Source of the DNA: a bacterium
GTDB taxonomy: Bacteria; Auribacterota; UBA3054
DNA: 64,000 nt
Reading direction: 5' to 3'
Assembly (NCBI GenBank): GCA_017557885.1
Contig: JAFYXV010000010.1
Coordinates: forward strand, 40,808-104,807
The notes beneath the pieces are model-generated. The model had not been told where the DNA came from and did not search any database. It saw only the letters and a program-made list of their open reading frames with translations. Positions 1 to 8,146 of the stretch are shown here, piece by piece (within the stretch, counting starts at the first letter, position 1; each line of letters begins with the position of its first letter). Position numbers and translations under genes: made by a program.

Positions 1-284
1 TCAAAATTACCTTGAACAATTTCTCGGCGCTCTTCAAAGTGGATGATCCCGAGAACGTGCCGGAAGGCCAGGACTTCACCGTGAACGTGGCGGAGGATTC
101 CCTGACGGTCAACGACAAAGCTCTGGCGGAGCCCGCCGCGGCGGACATAAAGCCCCTTGAGCCGGTGCAGTTCGAAAGGATCGGCTATTTCACCCCCGAC
201 AGGACTACGACCAAGGAAGCGCCGGTTTACAACCGTACGGCCACGCTTAAAGACAGCTGGGGCAAGATCCAGAAAAAACAGTAA
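1..284 (+). CDS. glnS: Glutaminyl-tRNA synthetase, C-terminal end (5' truncated by window)
   Basis: The reading frame is open from the left edge (frame begins at base 3), so only about the last 93 residues are present. They match the C-terminal beta-barrel anticodon-binding domain of GlnRS: a segment like 'FERIGYFTPD' is followed by 'APVYNRTATLKDSW', the equivalent of the conserved 'FEREGYF...KPVFNRTVGLRDTW' ending of the E. coli enzyme. The enzyme charges tRNA-Gln with glutamine in the cytoplasm. The TTG at 12 is internal, not a start. An M24 peptidase gene follows after 8 bp, so the two are probably co-transcribed. Confidence 0.9.
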   Translation, partial: KITLNNFSALFKVDDPENVPEGQDFTVNVAEDSLTVNDKALAEPAAADIKPLEPVQFERIGYFTPDRTTTKEAPVYNRTATLKDSWGKIQKKQ

Positions 285-292
285 GGAAATTT

Positions 293-1357
293 ATGAACAG
301 GATTGAAAAACTTAGGGAAGAAATGAAGAAAAGCGGACTGGCCGCTTTGCTTCTCACGCAGCCGATGTCGATAGCTTATCTTACGGGCGTCAAAATAGCG
401 CCCGGCGAAAGGTTCTTCGCGCTTTACGTGGATGAGAAAGAATCAGCTCTTTTCGTCAACGTGCTCTTTTCCGTAACGGAGTGCAAGGGCGCGGAAATAA
501 AGAGCTACAAGGACGGCGACGATCCTTTGAAATCCGTCGCCGAGCGTTTTCCCAAGGACAGCCTTTGCGGCGTGGACGGCTTGATGCCGGCGAAAATTCT
601 CTTGAGGCTCATGGCTTTGCGCGGCGACCTTAAGTTTACGGACGGCGGCGCCCTCACGGCGAAAGTCCGCATGTACAAGGACAGGGTCGAGCAGGCCAAG
701 ATGCGCGCCTCCTCTCTGCAGAACGACGAAGTGATGGGCGAATTGATCGAGCTCGCGAAAAAGCGCCTCTCTGAAAAAGTCCTGGCGGAAAAACTGCTGC
801 CCATGTATCTGAAAAGGGGCGGCAGCGCCCTTTCTTTCGATCCCATCACGGGCTACGGCCCCCATGCGGCGGAGCCCCACCACGTTCCCGACGACACCAT
901 GCCTAAGGAAGGCGACTGCCTGGTCCTGGATATCGGCGGCGTTTTGGACGACTACTGCTCCGATATGACGAGAACGATTTTCCTTGGCGAACCGAGCCCG
1001 GAAATGCGCAAGATCTACGAAGTGGTGAAAGGCGCCCAGCAGGCCGCCCTTGATTTCATCAAGCCCGGCGTGCTTTTGAAGGACATCGACACGGTGGCCC
1101 GCGACTATATCGAGAAAGCCGGCTACGGGGAATACTTCACCCACCGCCTTGGCCACGGCATCGGCCTGGAAGTGCACGAAGAGCCTTCCATCGGCCTTCC
1201 CAACGGACTTTACGCCGAACCGGGCATGTGTTTCAGCGTCGAACCCGGCATCTATGTTCCCGGCTTGGGCGGCGTAAGGATCGAGGACCTCGTCATGATC
1301 ACCGATGAGGGAGTCGAGCTTCTTAACCACTTCAGCAAAGATCTCATAATCATCTGA
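293..1357 (+). CDS. M24B-family metallopeptidase (Xaa-Pro aminopeptidase/prolidase-like)
   Basis: 354 residues, the usual length for short PepP/PepQ-type enzymes. There is an N-terminal creatinase-like domain (about residues 1-130) and a C-terminal pita-bread catalytic domain. All five expected metal ligands are visible: D213 in 'LVLDIGG', D224 in 'YCSDMTRT', H288 in 'RLGHGIG', E317 in 'SVEPGIY' and E331 in 'RIEDLV'. It should release N-terminal residues preceding proline, or split X-Pro dipeptides, in the cytoplasm. AAGGAAA lies just before the ATG. The TGA stop overlaps the ATG of the following apbE gene by one base, indicating translational coupling. The exact substrate class cannot be decided from sequence. 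Confidence 0.9.
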   Translation: MNRIEKLREEMKKSGLAALLLTQPMSIAYLTGVKIAPGERFFALYVDEKESALFVNVLFSVTECKGAEIKSYKDGDDPLKSVAERFPKDSLCGVDGLMPAKILLRLMALRGDLKFTDGGALTAKVRMYKDRVEQAKMRASSLQNDEVMGELIELAKKRLSEKVLAEKLLPMYLKRGGSALSFDPITGYGPHAAEPHHVPDDTMPKEGDCLVLDIGGVLDDYCSDMTRTIFLGEPSPEMRKIYEVVKGAQQAALDFIKPGVLLKDIDTVARDYIEKAGYGEYFTHRLGHGIGLEVHEEPSIGLPNGLYAEPGMCFSVEPGIYVPGLGGVRIEDLVMITDEGVELLNHFSKDLIII

Positions 1358-2358
1358 TGAAAAAGGCCACTTTTATAACGGTGGCCTTTTTGCTTGCGGC
1401 CGCCGCAACAATTTTCTTCGCCAATAGGAAAAGAAGCGAGTGGATCGAAGAGAAACGCTTCCAGATGGCGACTGTCACGAAGATCGTCATCCCCAACGTC
1501 AAGGGAAGCCGTCAGGCCCTGCAGGAAGCTTTCGCGGCTATCGACGAAGTGGAGCGCGCGGCCAGCCGCTTTATCCCCGAAAGCGAGATCAACACTCTTG
1601 GCGACGGAGAATGGCATAAGCTTTCGCCTCTGCTTCTGCCTATGTGGCTGAAAGCCCGGGAGCTCTACGAATTGTCCGGAGGACGCTTCGACCCAACCGC
1701 CGGAAAATTGATCAGTCTTTGGGGCTTCGGTCCGGAAGGGGTGAAGAAGGAACCTACCGAAGAGGAACTGGCGGAGGCGCTGCGCTTGACAGGCCTTAAC
1801 AAAGTTGAAACATCCAACGATTTCATCCGCCTTCCCTTGGGCATGAGCCTCGATTTTAATTCCCTGGCGGCGGGCTACGCCGCCGATCATGCCGCCCAGG
1901 TTCTATGGAAGCATGGGATATCTGATTTTTTGGTGGATGCCGGCGGCGAGATCGTCTGTTCCTCCGAGGGGAAAAAAATCTGGGATATTGGCATAAAGGA
2001 TCCCGAGGGCGAAAATGAAACGACGGTGATCTCTATCCGCAACGGCGCCGTCTCCACCTCGGGAAGCTACGCAAACTTCTATAAGAGCGGTTCCAACGCT
2101 TTCACCCATATAGTTGACGCCAAAACCGGGAAAGCGGCCAAAACGAGCTTGCTAAGCGTTTCTGTTGTCGCTTGCGACGGCATCATGGCCGACGGATTGT
2201 CCACCATGCTCTTCTGTCTGCCACCCGAGACAGGCAAAGCGTGGGCGGCGGGAATTTGCGATATTGACCTGGATTTTTCGGTCATGTTCATAGAAGAAGC
2301 CGAAGGAAAAATACGCGTAACGAAAAACGAAGGCTGGAAAGCGCTGGAAAAGCGCTGA
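1357..2358 (+). CDS. apbE: ApbE family FAD:protein FMN transferase
   Basis: 333 residues. A hydrophobic N-terminal segment (about 4-22) suggests export or a membrane anchor, as is usual for ApbE. Family features include 'SGGRFDPTAGKL' near residue 110, 'DFNSLAAGYAADHA' near 170, 'DAGGEI' near 195 and 'HIVDAKTGK' near 250, followed by the Mg/FAD-binding region 'ACDGIMADGLST'. The family covalently attaches FMN to Thr/Ser of membrane flavoproteins such as Nqr/Rnf subunits; no acceptor gene is visible here. The gene overlaps the peptidase gene upstream and converges, one base apart, with the minus-strand small-gene module that follows. Confidence 0.9.
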   Translation: MKKATFITVAFLLAAAATIFFANRKRSEWIEEKRFQMATVTKIVIPNVKGSRQALQEAFAAIDEVERAASRFIPESEINTLGDGEWHKLSPLLLPMWLKARELYELSGGRFDPTAGKLISLWGFGPEGVKKEPTEEELAEALRLTGLNKVETSNDFIRLPLGMSLDFNSLAAGYAADHAAQVLWKHGISDFLVDAGGEIVCSSEGKKIWDIGIKDPEGENETTVISIRNGAVSTSGSYANFYKSGSNAFTHIVDAKTGKAAKTSLLSVSVVACDGIMADGLSTMLFCLPPETGKAWAAGICDIDLDFSVMFIEEAEGKIRVTKNEGWKALEKR

Positions 2359-2359
2359 A

Positions 2360-2584
2360 TTAGAAGAACAGTTCAGGTTCCGTTTCGCGCAGGATCTGCG
2401 CCAGCAATTTGTAATCCAGATACTGGATCCCTTCCTCGCCTTTGTGGATCATTTCAGCCAGCCGGCTTTTATAATAAATGTCCATGGCTTTTTCCAAGGA
2501 GAGAGAATGTTTTTCGGCTAGGAAGGCAATAATTCTTTCTTCCAATCTCTCTTTATAGATCTTTTCCAAAACGTTGCCATCCAT
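2360..2584 (-). CDS. Small conserved protein of a DUF3791/DUF3990 module
   Basis: 74 residues, predicted helical and charged, last of three tightly packed minus-strand genes. It begins 2 bp after the DUF3990 gene stops. The pattern 'LEERIIAFLAEKHSLSLEKAMDIYYKS' followed by 'GIQYLDYKLLAQIL' resembles small proteins I recall next to DUF3990 genes in Bacteroidota and Firmicutes. No DNA-binding motif is evident. By context it may be an antitoxin or accessory component. Function not established. Confidence 0.7.
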   Translation of the reverse strand: MDGNVLEKIYKERLEERIIAFLAEKHSLSLEKAMDIYYKSRLAEMIHKGEEGIQYLDYKLLAQILRETEPELFF

Positions 2585-2586
2585 GA

Positions 2587-3066
2587 TCAGATCTCCTCGT
2601 AAGAAACAAATGACTGTAATTTATTCAAAGCGACCTGGTTTATAAAGGCAATCTGATCGTAAGAAGGATAGGTCTTGATCTCGCGCAGCGCTCTTTCTTT
2701 TTCCCAAACGCCGCTGCGATACATGTCAACCACCCTGAAAACATCATCATCGGCAACTTTGCCGGAAATTACGTCGTATCGTTTGTATTCCTCCGAGCCA
2801 TCGCGGCAAGCGCAAACAAAATCAAGCCATTCCTGCAAATCATCAGGGAAAGTTTTCAGCTTGAAACCGTCAAGGGTTTCGCACATTTCATAGACGTTCA
2901 CGACGGCCTTTCCCTTTTTTAGGATATTTCTTTTCCTTTTCGCCCAGCGTACAGCTTGCTTTTTTTCAGTTGTGACATAGAATCCCTTGCCAAAGTCCAG
3001 GAGTTTGTAAGAATATGTCACGTCAGGTTTCTCTATGACGGCAAGGGAACCATGGTAAACTATCAT
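2587..3066 (-). CDS. DUF3990 family protein (ADP-ribosyltransferase-like fold suspected)
   Basis: 159 residues starting 'MIVYHGS', with 'DFGKGFYVTTEKKQAVRWA' near residue 24 and 'PSYDQIAFINQVALNKL' near 135. This H/Y...DFGxGFYxT...QIxF...AL pattern is that of DUF3990. I recall that family being related to ADP-ribosyltransferases; this was not checked here. If so, His5 of YHGS and the DFG-GFY strand would line the NAD pocket. The position of a catalytic Glu near the end is unclear: the usual acidic residue seems to be replaced within 'INQVAL'. The ATG overlaps the end of the preceding DUF3791 gene by 4 bp. A toxin-like role is inference. Confidence 0.75.
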   Translation of the reverse strand: MIVYHGSLAVIEKPDVTYSYKLLDFGKGFYVTTEKKQAVRWAKRKRNILKKGKAVVNVYEMCETLDGFKLKTFPDDLQEWLDFVCACRDGSEEYKRYDVISGKVADDDVFRVVDMYRSGVWEKERALREIKTYPSYDQIAFINQVALNKLQSFVSYEEI

Positions 3067-3275
3067 ACTTTTATTTCCCTCGCTTTTAAAAATTCCTCCA
3101 CGTCGTTAACTACATAAGCGGTGCTTTGCGTGTGCAGAACGTCGTGATAGGAAACAAGGAAATCCAAGCATCCGGAATTTTTGAGCGTGTTGTAGCACTC
3201 CGACGGAGAACAGCCCCACTTGTCAGCGCAAGCGTGGATGATGTACACGACAAACTCAAAAGATTTTTGCGACAT
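3063..3275 (-). CDS. DUF3791 family protein
   Basis: 70 residues, first gene of the minus-strand three-gene module. The sequence 'FEFVVYIIHACADKWGCSPSECYNTLKNSGCLDFLVSYHDVLHTQS' has the pattern of DUF3791, a small helical family usually found directly upstream of DUF3990 genes. It overlaps the DUF3990 gene by 4 bp, so translation is coupled. Upstream on the minus strand is a near match to the local extended -10 box (TGCTAAAAC, 3328-3336). A partner or antitoxin role for the DUF3990 protein is plausible from context only. Confidence 0.75.
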   Translation of the reverse strand: MSQKSFEFVVYIIHACADKWGCSPSECYNTLKNSGCLDFLVSYHDVLHTQSTAYVVNDVEEFLKAREIKV

Positions 3276-3433
3276 AAAGATTAAACGATGCTGGAAATTG
3301 GAAATTTCACAAGGGAACGTTTGCTCTGTTTTAGCATATGTTTCGAAAAAACGGCGCCGGCGCTTTTGCGCAAATCATTTCCATAAAAATAGGCGCGCCT
3401 TTGTTAGCCCTGGCCGACGCCGGGGAAGCCATC

Positions 3434-4054
3434 TTATGCAAAGGCGTCTCCCCTGAGATTCTTAACGTAAGTTTTGATGACCTCCACGGCGCCTTCCACG
3501 CCGATCTTTCCCGTGTTGACGTTCAGGTCGAAGGCCGGCCCCGGCCCCCAGTTAGAACCGGTGTAATAGCTGTAAAACTTCGCCCTGGCGCCGTCCGCCG
3601 CCAAAAGTTTTTTCTTCATTTCCTCAAAGGAGCACTTTTCCTCCGGCGGCAGCAGAGAGAGTTTTCTCCTCACTCTGTCCTCGATGGGCGCGTAAACGAA
3701 AACGTCCACGGTGGGAAGTTCTCTTAAAATGTAATTGGAGGCCCGGCCCACGATGACGCAGTTTCCCTTGCCGGCGACTTGCAGAATGGTCTCGGCCTGC
3801 TCCTGGAAAACGGAATCGGGAACCACCGGGGAAGACAACCCCGCCATGGGGAAGCCCAGGGCGAAGGAAGCCCACAGTCCCGGCGCCTGCTCCTCTCTTT
3901 TTTCCATGTATTCCTTGTCGAAATTCGTGCGCTGGGCGGTGATGCCGATGAGGTTGTTGTCGTAAAAATCCAGGTTCAATTCTTTGGCCAATCTTTTGCC
4001 GATCTCCCGGCCGCCGCTGCCGTTTTCTCTTCCGATGGTGATGACAAGGGACAT
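3434..4054 (-). CDS. Cytidylate kinase-like P-loop protein
   Basis: 206 residues from the chosen ATG at 4054, which has GGAGG 7 nt upstream; a longer reading frame reaching 4093 lacks this and is rejected. The N-terminal P-loop 'ITIGRENGSGGREIGKRLA' is typical of the cytidylate kinase-like family (AAA_26 type). A nucleotide-kinase pattern follows: 'IVGRASNYIL' near residue 100 and the lid-like 'RVRRKLSL'. It probably phosphorylates a nucleotide or small substrate in the cytoplasm, but many members are uncharacterised. An extended -10 box lies upstream at 4098-4106, and the gene is divergent from the TMEM43-like gene. Confidence 0.8.
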   Translation of the reverse strand: MSLVITIGRENGSGGREIGKRLAKELNLDFYDNNLIGITAQRTNFDKEYMEKREEQAPGLWASFALGFPMAGLSSPVVPDSVFQEQAETILQVAGKGNCVIVGRASNYILRELPTVDVFVYAPIEDRVRRKLSLLPPEEKCSFEEMKKKLLAADGARAKFYSYYTGSNWGPGPAFDLNVNTGKIGVEGAVEVIKTYVKNLRGDAFA

Positions 4055-4097
4055 AATTTTCCTCCGCAAAGAAATAAAATACGCGTTCTTCAACTCT

Positions 4098-4106
4098 ATT
4101 TTAGCA
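4098..4106 (-). promoter_or_regulatory. Extended -10 promoter of the cytidylate kinase-like gene
   Basis: On the minus strand the sequence reads TGCTAAAAT about 43 nt before the ATG at 4054. It fits the recurrent (T/A)TGnTA(A/T)AAT(T/A) box of this window. The -35 region is not convincing. Confidence 0.5.
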
Positions 4107-4197
4107 TTATTGCCCGATCCTTTGAAACCTTTGGGCGCGGCCGCGCAGGACTTTTGAAAAACCAGGCGGTCATTCGGGAGATTTAAACGTGCGGATT

Positions 4198-4206
4198 TGA
4201 TAAAAT
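4198..4206 (+). promoter_or_regulatory. Extended -10 promoter of the TMEM43-like gene
   Basis: TTTGATAAAATT, with the TAAAAT core at 4201-4206, lies 45 nt upstream of the start codon at 4251 and faces the divergent promoter at 4098-4106. Confidence 0.55.
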
Positions 4207-4250
4207 TGAATATATTCCTTTAACTCAATATTGATCCGGAGGAAACATAT

Positions 4251-5435
4251 ATGTCCGACAGCTATACCAAAACCACCACCACCTCCCTTGGCTCCAGACT
4301 CGGCTCGTCTTTGATAGGCGTAATCGTCGGCATCGTCCTTTTCATCGCGGCTTTTCCCTTGATCTTCTGGAACGAAGGTCGGGCCATCAAGAGGACGAAA
4401 TCTTTGAACGAAGGCCAGCAGGTGTGCGTAACCGTTGACAACTCCCAAGCCGTCCCGGAGAACGAAGGCAAACTGATCCACACCTCCGGCAGCGTCAAGA
4501 CCGCCGAAACGCTTTCCGATACCATGTTCGGGCAGACCGTTTCCAACGCTTTGAGTTTCTCCAGAACGGTCATGATGTACCAATGGCAGGAGCACGAGAA
4601 AAGTGAGACCAAGAAGAAGACCGGCGGCAGCACGGAAACGAAGACCACCTACACCTACACCAAAGAGTGGGTGGATCACCCCGTCTCCTCCTCTTCCTTT
4701 GAAAAAGAAGAGGGCCACGAAAATCCCACCGAGTGGCCTGTGGAGGGCGAGACCTGGCAGGTCGGCAACGCCCAGCTTGGCGCTTTCGAGCTTTCCCGGG
4801 AACAGATAGAGAGAGCGGGGAAAGAGGAGCCCTTCAAGCCTTTTGTCACTAACAACATGCCGCTTCCCCAGGGCCTTGATTCCGCTTACGTCAGGACTTC
4901 CGAGGGCTTCTACCGCGGAACTGATCCCCAGAGTGTCAATCCCGGCTCCCCCAAGATCGGCGATATCAAAGTGACTTTCGAGGTGACGCCGGTCTGCGCC
5001 ATAAGCATGGCGGGCGCCCAGGTCGGCAACACCATCGCTCCTTACCAGACCAAATTCGGCACGATCCTTCTGCAGTACAACGGAACCATGACCAAAGAGG
5101 ACATCTTCGCGGCGGCCCACCGGGACAACGCCATCCTCACCTGGCTTCTCAGAGTGGCGGCGCTTCTGATGTTCTTTATCGGCTTGAAACTAATAATCGG
5201 CCCGCTCAACGTGCTGGCGGACATCATTCCCTTCTTCGGGAACATCATGGATTTCGTGACGGGCACGGCGACCTTCCTCATCGCGCTTGTTTTGACGCTC
5301 ATTACGGTGGCGATCGCCTGGCTGACGGTCAGGCCCGTCATCGGCATTGCGCTTATTGTGATCGCCGCGCTTTTGATCTTCCTGGCGAAAAAGAAAAAGA
5401 AAGTAACGAAGCAGCCTCAGGAGCAGGCGCAGTGA
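4251..5435 (+). CDS. TMEM43/LUMA family membrane protein
   Basis: 394 residues with GGAGG well placed before the ATG. There is one N-terminal membrane segment (about residues 22-42) followed by 'FWNEGRAIKRTKSLNEG', the hallmark start of the TMEM43 (DUF1625) family. A long extra-membrane domain follows, and three to four hydrophobic segments lie near the C-terminus (about 300-385), ending in a Lys-rich tail. The bacterial members have no established biochemical role; eukaryotic TMEM43 sits in the inner nuclear membrane. The next gene, a secreted subtilase, starts 7 bp later, so the two probably form an operon. Confidence 0.85.
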   Translation: MSDSYTKTTTTSLGSRLGSSLIGVIVGIVLFIAAFPLIFWNEGRAIKRTKSLNEGQQVCVTVDNSQAVPENEGKLIHTSGSVKTAETLSDTMFGQTVSNALSFSRTVMMYQWQEHEKSETKKKTGGSTETKTTYTYTKEWVDHPVSSSSFEKEEGHENPTEWPVEGETWQVGNAQLGAFELSREQIERAGKEEPFKPFVTNNMPLPQGLDSAYVRTSEGFYRGTDPQSVNPGSPKIGDIKVTFEVTPVCAISMAGAQVGNTIAPYQTKFGTILLQYNGTMTKEDIFAAAHRDNAILTWLLRVAALLMFFIGLKLIIGPLNVLADIIPFFGNIMDFVTGTATFLIALVLTLITVAIAWLTVRPVIGIALIVIAALLIFLAKKKKKVTKQPQEQAQ

Positions 5436-5442
5436 TCTTTTT

Positions 5443-7131
5443 ATGTCCCGCACGGTTTTCATAGTTCTCCTTTGCGCCTTTCTTCTGGCGGTGGGCTTTC
5501 TTCTGGGCCGCCGAAGCCGGGAGGACGGACGAAGCCTGACCGCAGGCGGCCCGGCGTCCCAGAGTTTCCGCAGCGAAGCGGCGCAGGCCTCTCGGAAGCC
5601 GCCCTTGAAAAAGGATGAGGCGGCGGCGCCTGTTTCCGCTTCCTACCAGGGATCGGAAGAGAGCGGGGCTTCTTCGGAAAAGCTTGAAAACGACGGCCAA
5701 AACAACGGAAACGCCTATCTGGAAGGGGAGCTTATATTGCGCCCCAAGGAAGGCGTTTCCATGGCGCAGCTGATCGCCTTTCTGAAAGAAAAAAGCATTG
5801 CGGTGATCGGGGACATTCCGGAACTGGGGCTCGTTAGAGTCGTCCTGCCCGACGATCTGAGCGTTCCCCAGGCGGAAAAATTCCTGAAGGGCAAAGACGA
5901 GATCGCCGACACGGTGAGGAACGCCCCGGTGTCACTGGATCCGCTGCCCAACGATCCGTCCTCTTTGGCGCAGGCGAGACCGGTGGGATCTTCGGCCCTC
6001 CGCATGATGTCCGTGGACGAAAGCGGGACTTTCCGCAACGGCGACGGCATCCTTGTGGCGGTCCTTGACACCGGCGTGGATGAAACGCATCCCGCCCTGG
6101 CGGGACAGACGATCTCCGGTTATGACTTCGTCAACGATATGGCCTATCAGAAGGATCTCAACGGCCACGGCACCGCCTGCGCCTCGCTTATAGCCGGCCG
6201 GGGCGGGGAAAACATTTCCGGGACCGCGCCTATGGCGAAGATCCTTCCGGTGAAGGTCATGGACGACAAAGGGAAAAGCGACGGTTTCTCCGTGGCCCAG
6301 GGGATAATCTACGCCGTCAAAAAAGGCGCCAAGATCATCAACATGAGCCTTGGCACCTCCTCGGAGACCAATCTCTTGGACGAAGCCCTGAATTATGCCA
6401 TGGACCACGACTGCCTGGTGGTGGCGGCCTCCGGCAACGAGGGAAAGGAAGGGGAGAATTATCCCGCCAACCTGGAGGGCGTTTTATGCGTGGGCGCGGT
6501 GGACGGGGAAAAATGGAAAGCGCCTTTCTCAAACTACGGCTCCAAGGTCGATCTGGTTGCGCCGGGAGTTTTTGTGGCGGCGGCTTCCTTGAACGGCGGG
6601 ACGGTTCTTATGAGCGGCACCAGCAGCGCGGCGCCTCTCATTTCCGGCGCGGCCGCCAGCCTTTGGTCGGAGAATCCCAATTGGAGCGCTTCATTGGTAG
6701 CGGAAAAACTTATGGCGGAAGCGGACGACCTGGGTTCCCCGGGGGCGGACGACTGGTACGGCAGCGGTTTGGTGAACCTTCACAGGGCCAGAAGAAAAAC
6801 GCAGGAAAACGACATGGCCCTAACTTCCCTTTATTTCGATCCTCCCAATCTGGTGCAGGGCCAAAGCGTCACCATGGTGGCGGTCTTCCAGAACCAGGGG
6901 ACCGAGCGCGTTTCCGACGGTTCTGCTATCATTAAGGTGGACTCGAAAACCAAGGAGATCCTTTTGCCTGCCCTGGATCCGGGAGCGTCCTGCGAAGTGA
7001 GGGAAGACCTTGCTCTTCCGGAGGGGCGGGCGAAAAGAGAAATGTACCTGGAAGTTAAAGTCGAGACGAAACGGACGGAAGCCCGTTTGGACAACAACGG
7101 GCAAAGGATAGTTATCAGCGAAAGGAAATAA
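5443..7131 (+). CDS. Membrane-anchored subtilisin-like protease (S8) with CARDB-like C-terminal domain
   Basis: 562 residues. An N-terminal hydrophobic segment (about 4-22) acts as signal or anchor. A low-complexity linker is followed by an I9/fervidolysin-like prodomain (about 85-165, 'LILRPKEGVS...PELGLVRVVLP'). The S8 catalytic domain carries the triad D209 ('AVLDTGVDETH'), H242 ('NGHGTA') and S394 ('MSGTSSAAP'). Residues about 455-560 look like a CARDB adhesion-like domain ('DPPNLVQGQSVTMVAVFQNQG'). It should be an autoprocessed endopeptidase in the periplasm or at the surface. It is flanked by the TMEM43-like gene (7 bp) and rfbD (1 bp). Confidence 0.9.
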   Translation: MSRTVFIVLLCAFLLAVGFLLGRRSREDGRSLTAGGPASQSFRSEAAQASRKPPLKKDEAAAPVSASYQGSEESGASSEKLENDGQNNGNAYLEGELILRPKEGVSMAQLIAFLKEKSIAVIGDIPELGLVRVVLPDDLSVPQAEKFLKGKDEIADTVRNAPVSLDPLPNDPSSLAQARPVGSSALRMMSVDESGTFRNGDGILVAVLDTGVDETHPALAGQTISGYDFVNDMAYQKDLNGHGTACASLIAGRGGENISGTAPMAKILPVKVMDDKGKSDGFSVAQGIIYAVKKGAKIINMSLGTSSETNLLDEALNYAMDHDCLVVAASGNEGKEGENYPANLEGVLCVGAVDGEKWKAPFSNYGSKVDLVAPGVFVAAASLNGGTVLMSGTSSAAPLISGAAASLWSENPNWSASLVAEKLMAEADDLGSPGADDWYGSGLVNLHRARRKTQENDMALTSLYFDPPNLVQGQSVTMVAVFQNQGTERVSDGSAIIKVDSKTKEILLPALDPGASCEVREDLALPEGRAKREMYLEVKVETKRTEARLDNNGQRIVISERK

Positions 7132-7132
7132 A

Positions 7133-7999
7133 ATGAGAATACTTATTGCGGGAGCAAACGGCATGCTGGCGCGGGCCGTCAGAAGGACTTTGGCCGGCGA
7201 ACACAGCCTTTTTTTAACGGACGTGGGCGAGATGAACATCCTGAAAAAAGAGGAAATCAAGAGGATCTGCGATCTAATTGAGCCGGAATTGATACTGAAC
7301 TGCGCGGCCTACACCGCGGTGGACAAGGCGGAGGAAGACCAGGCCTTCGCCAGGGCTTTGAACGCGGAAGGCCCCTCTAATCTCGCTCATGAGTGCGCTA
7401 AAAGGCATATTCCCCTCGTTCACATCAGCACGGACTTCGTCTTTTTCGGGGACGGCAGCCACCCCATGAAGGAGGACGATCCCACTTCCCCTCGTGGCGT
7501 TTACGCCGTGACGAAAAGGGAAGGGGAGGAACTTATTGAAAAGAGCGGCTGCGATTATCTCATTGTCAGGACCGCCTGGCTTTACGGAGTGGGCGGGAAA
7601 AACTTCCCCCTCACCATGCTGAACCTTGCCAAGGACAGGGATCTTCTGACGGTGGTCCACGATCAGGTGGGGTCGCCGACTTTCACCAACGACCTGGCCT
7701 GGGCCTTAAAAAACCTCATCGCCTGCGGCGCCAGGGGCTTCGTGCATTTCACCAACGACAGCGGCGGCGGCATAAGCTGGTTCGACCTGGCCTGCGCCAC
7801 CATCGAAGAAGCGCAGAAGCTCGGCCTTCTTCCCGCCGGCAAAAAAGTCGAAGTCAAGCCTGTGACCACGAAGGAATTCCCCCGCCCGGCGCCCCGCCCG
7901 GCTTATTCCGTCCTCTGCTTGGATAAATTCACCGCCTTGACGGGCCTGAAGCCGCCGCATTGGCGGGAGGCTTTAGTCCGTTATCTCAAAGAGCTTTAA
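7133..7999 (+). CDS. rfbD: dTDP-4-dehydrorhamnose reductase
   Basis: 288 residues, normal for RfbD/RmlD. The Rossmann start 'ILIAGANGMLARAV' has the GxxGxxG fingerprint. The acceptor motif 'NCAAYTAVDKAE' near residue 58, the 'STDFVF' strand and the catalytic Y124/K128 in 'YAVTKREGE' are all present. It reduces dTDP-4-keto-L-rhamnose to dTDP-L-rhamnose with NAD(P)H, the last step of rhamnose donor synthesis for surface polysaccharide. The other rml genes are not adjacent, which is unusual. It starts one base after the protease stop codon. Confidence 0.92.
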   Translation: MRILIAGANGMLARAVRRTLAGEHSLFLTDVGEMNILKKEEIKRICDLIEPELILNCAAYTAVDKAEEDQAFARALNAEGPSNLAHECAKRHIPLVHISTDFVFFGDGSHPMKEDDPTSPRGVYAVTKREGEELIEKSGCDYLIVRTAWLYGVGGKNFPLTMLNLAKDRDLLTVVHDQVGSPTFTNDLAWALKNLIACGARGFVHFTNDSGGGISWFDLACATIEEAQKLGLLPAGKKVEVKPVTTKEFPRPAPRPAYSVLCLDKFTALTGLKPPHWREALVRYLKEL

Positions 8000-8030
8000 A
8001 CTTTCTTTTTTGGCCGAAAAAGGCCTTTTG

Positions 8031-8080
8031 AGCATTTTTCTGTTTTCCCTCCCAAAAGGGAAAAATGCTGCGTTGTGTTT
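8031..8080 (+). terminator. Imperfect terminator-like hairpin after rfbD
   Basis: AGCATTTTT (8031-8039) pairs with AAAAATGCT (8061-8069), with an inner TTCCCT/AGGGAA stem. A modest T-run follows (GTGTTTTT). Position after rfbD and before a promoter supports a terminator, but the stem is AT-rich and bulged. Confidence 0.4.
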
Positions 8081-8095
8081 TTAATACCGTTAAAA

Positions 8096-8104
8096 TGCTA
8101 AAAT
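8096..8104 (+). promoter_or_regulatory. Extended -10 promoter of the lipoprotein gene
   Basis: TGCTAAAAT (core 8099-8104) followed by TA-rich sequence, 43 nt before the ATG at 8147. Confidence 0.5.
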
Positions 8105-8146
8105 TAATTGAAAAAATTTTTTGCTAATTTCAATCAAGGAGATATT

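Noticed and set aside
3361..3433. Possible terminator after the cytidylate kinase-like gene (minus strand)
   Set aside because: GC-rich self-complementary stretches exist (around 3350-3365, with T-run on the minus strand), but no stem with a reasonable loop could be drawn confidently.
4170..5120. Minus-strand 316-codon frame opposite the TMEM43-like gene
   Set aside because: No family match or start context; the plus-strand gene has a good Shine-Dalgarno and clear family motifs.
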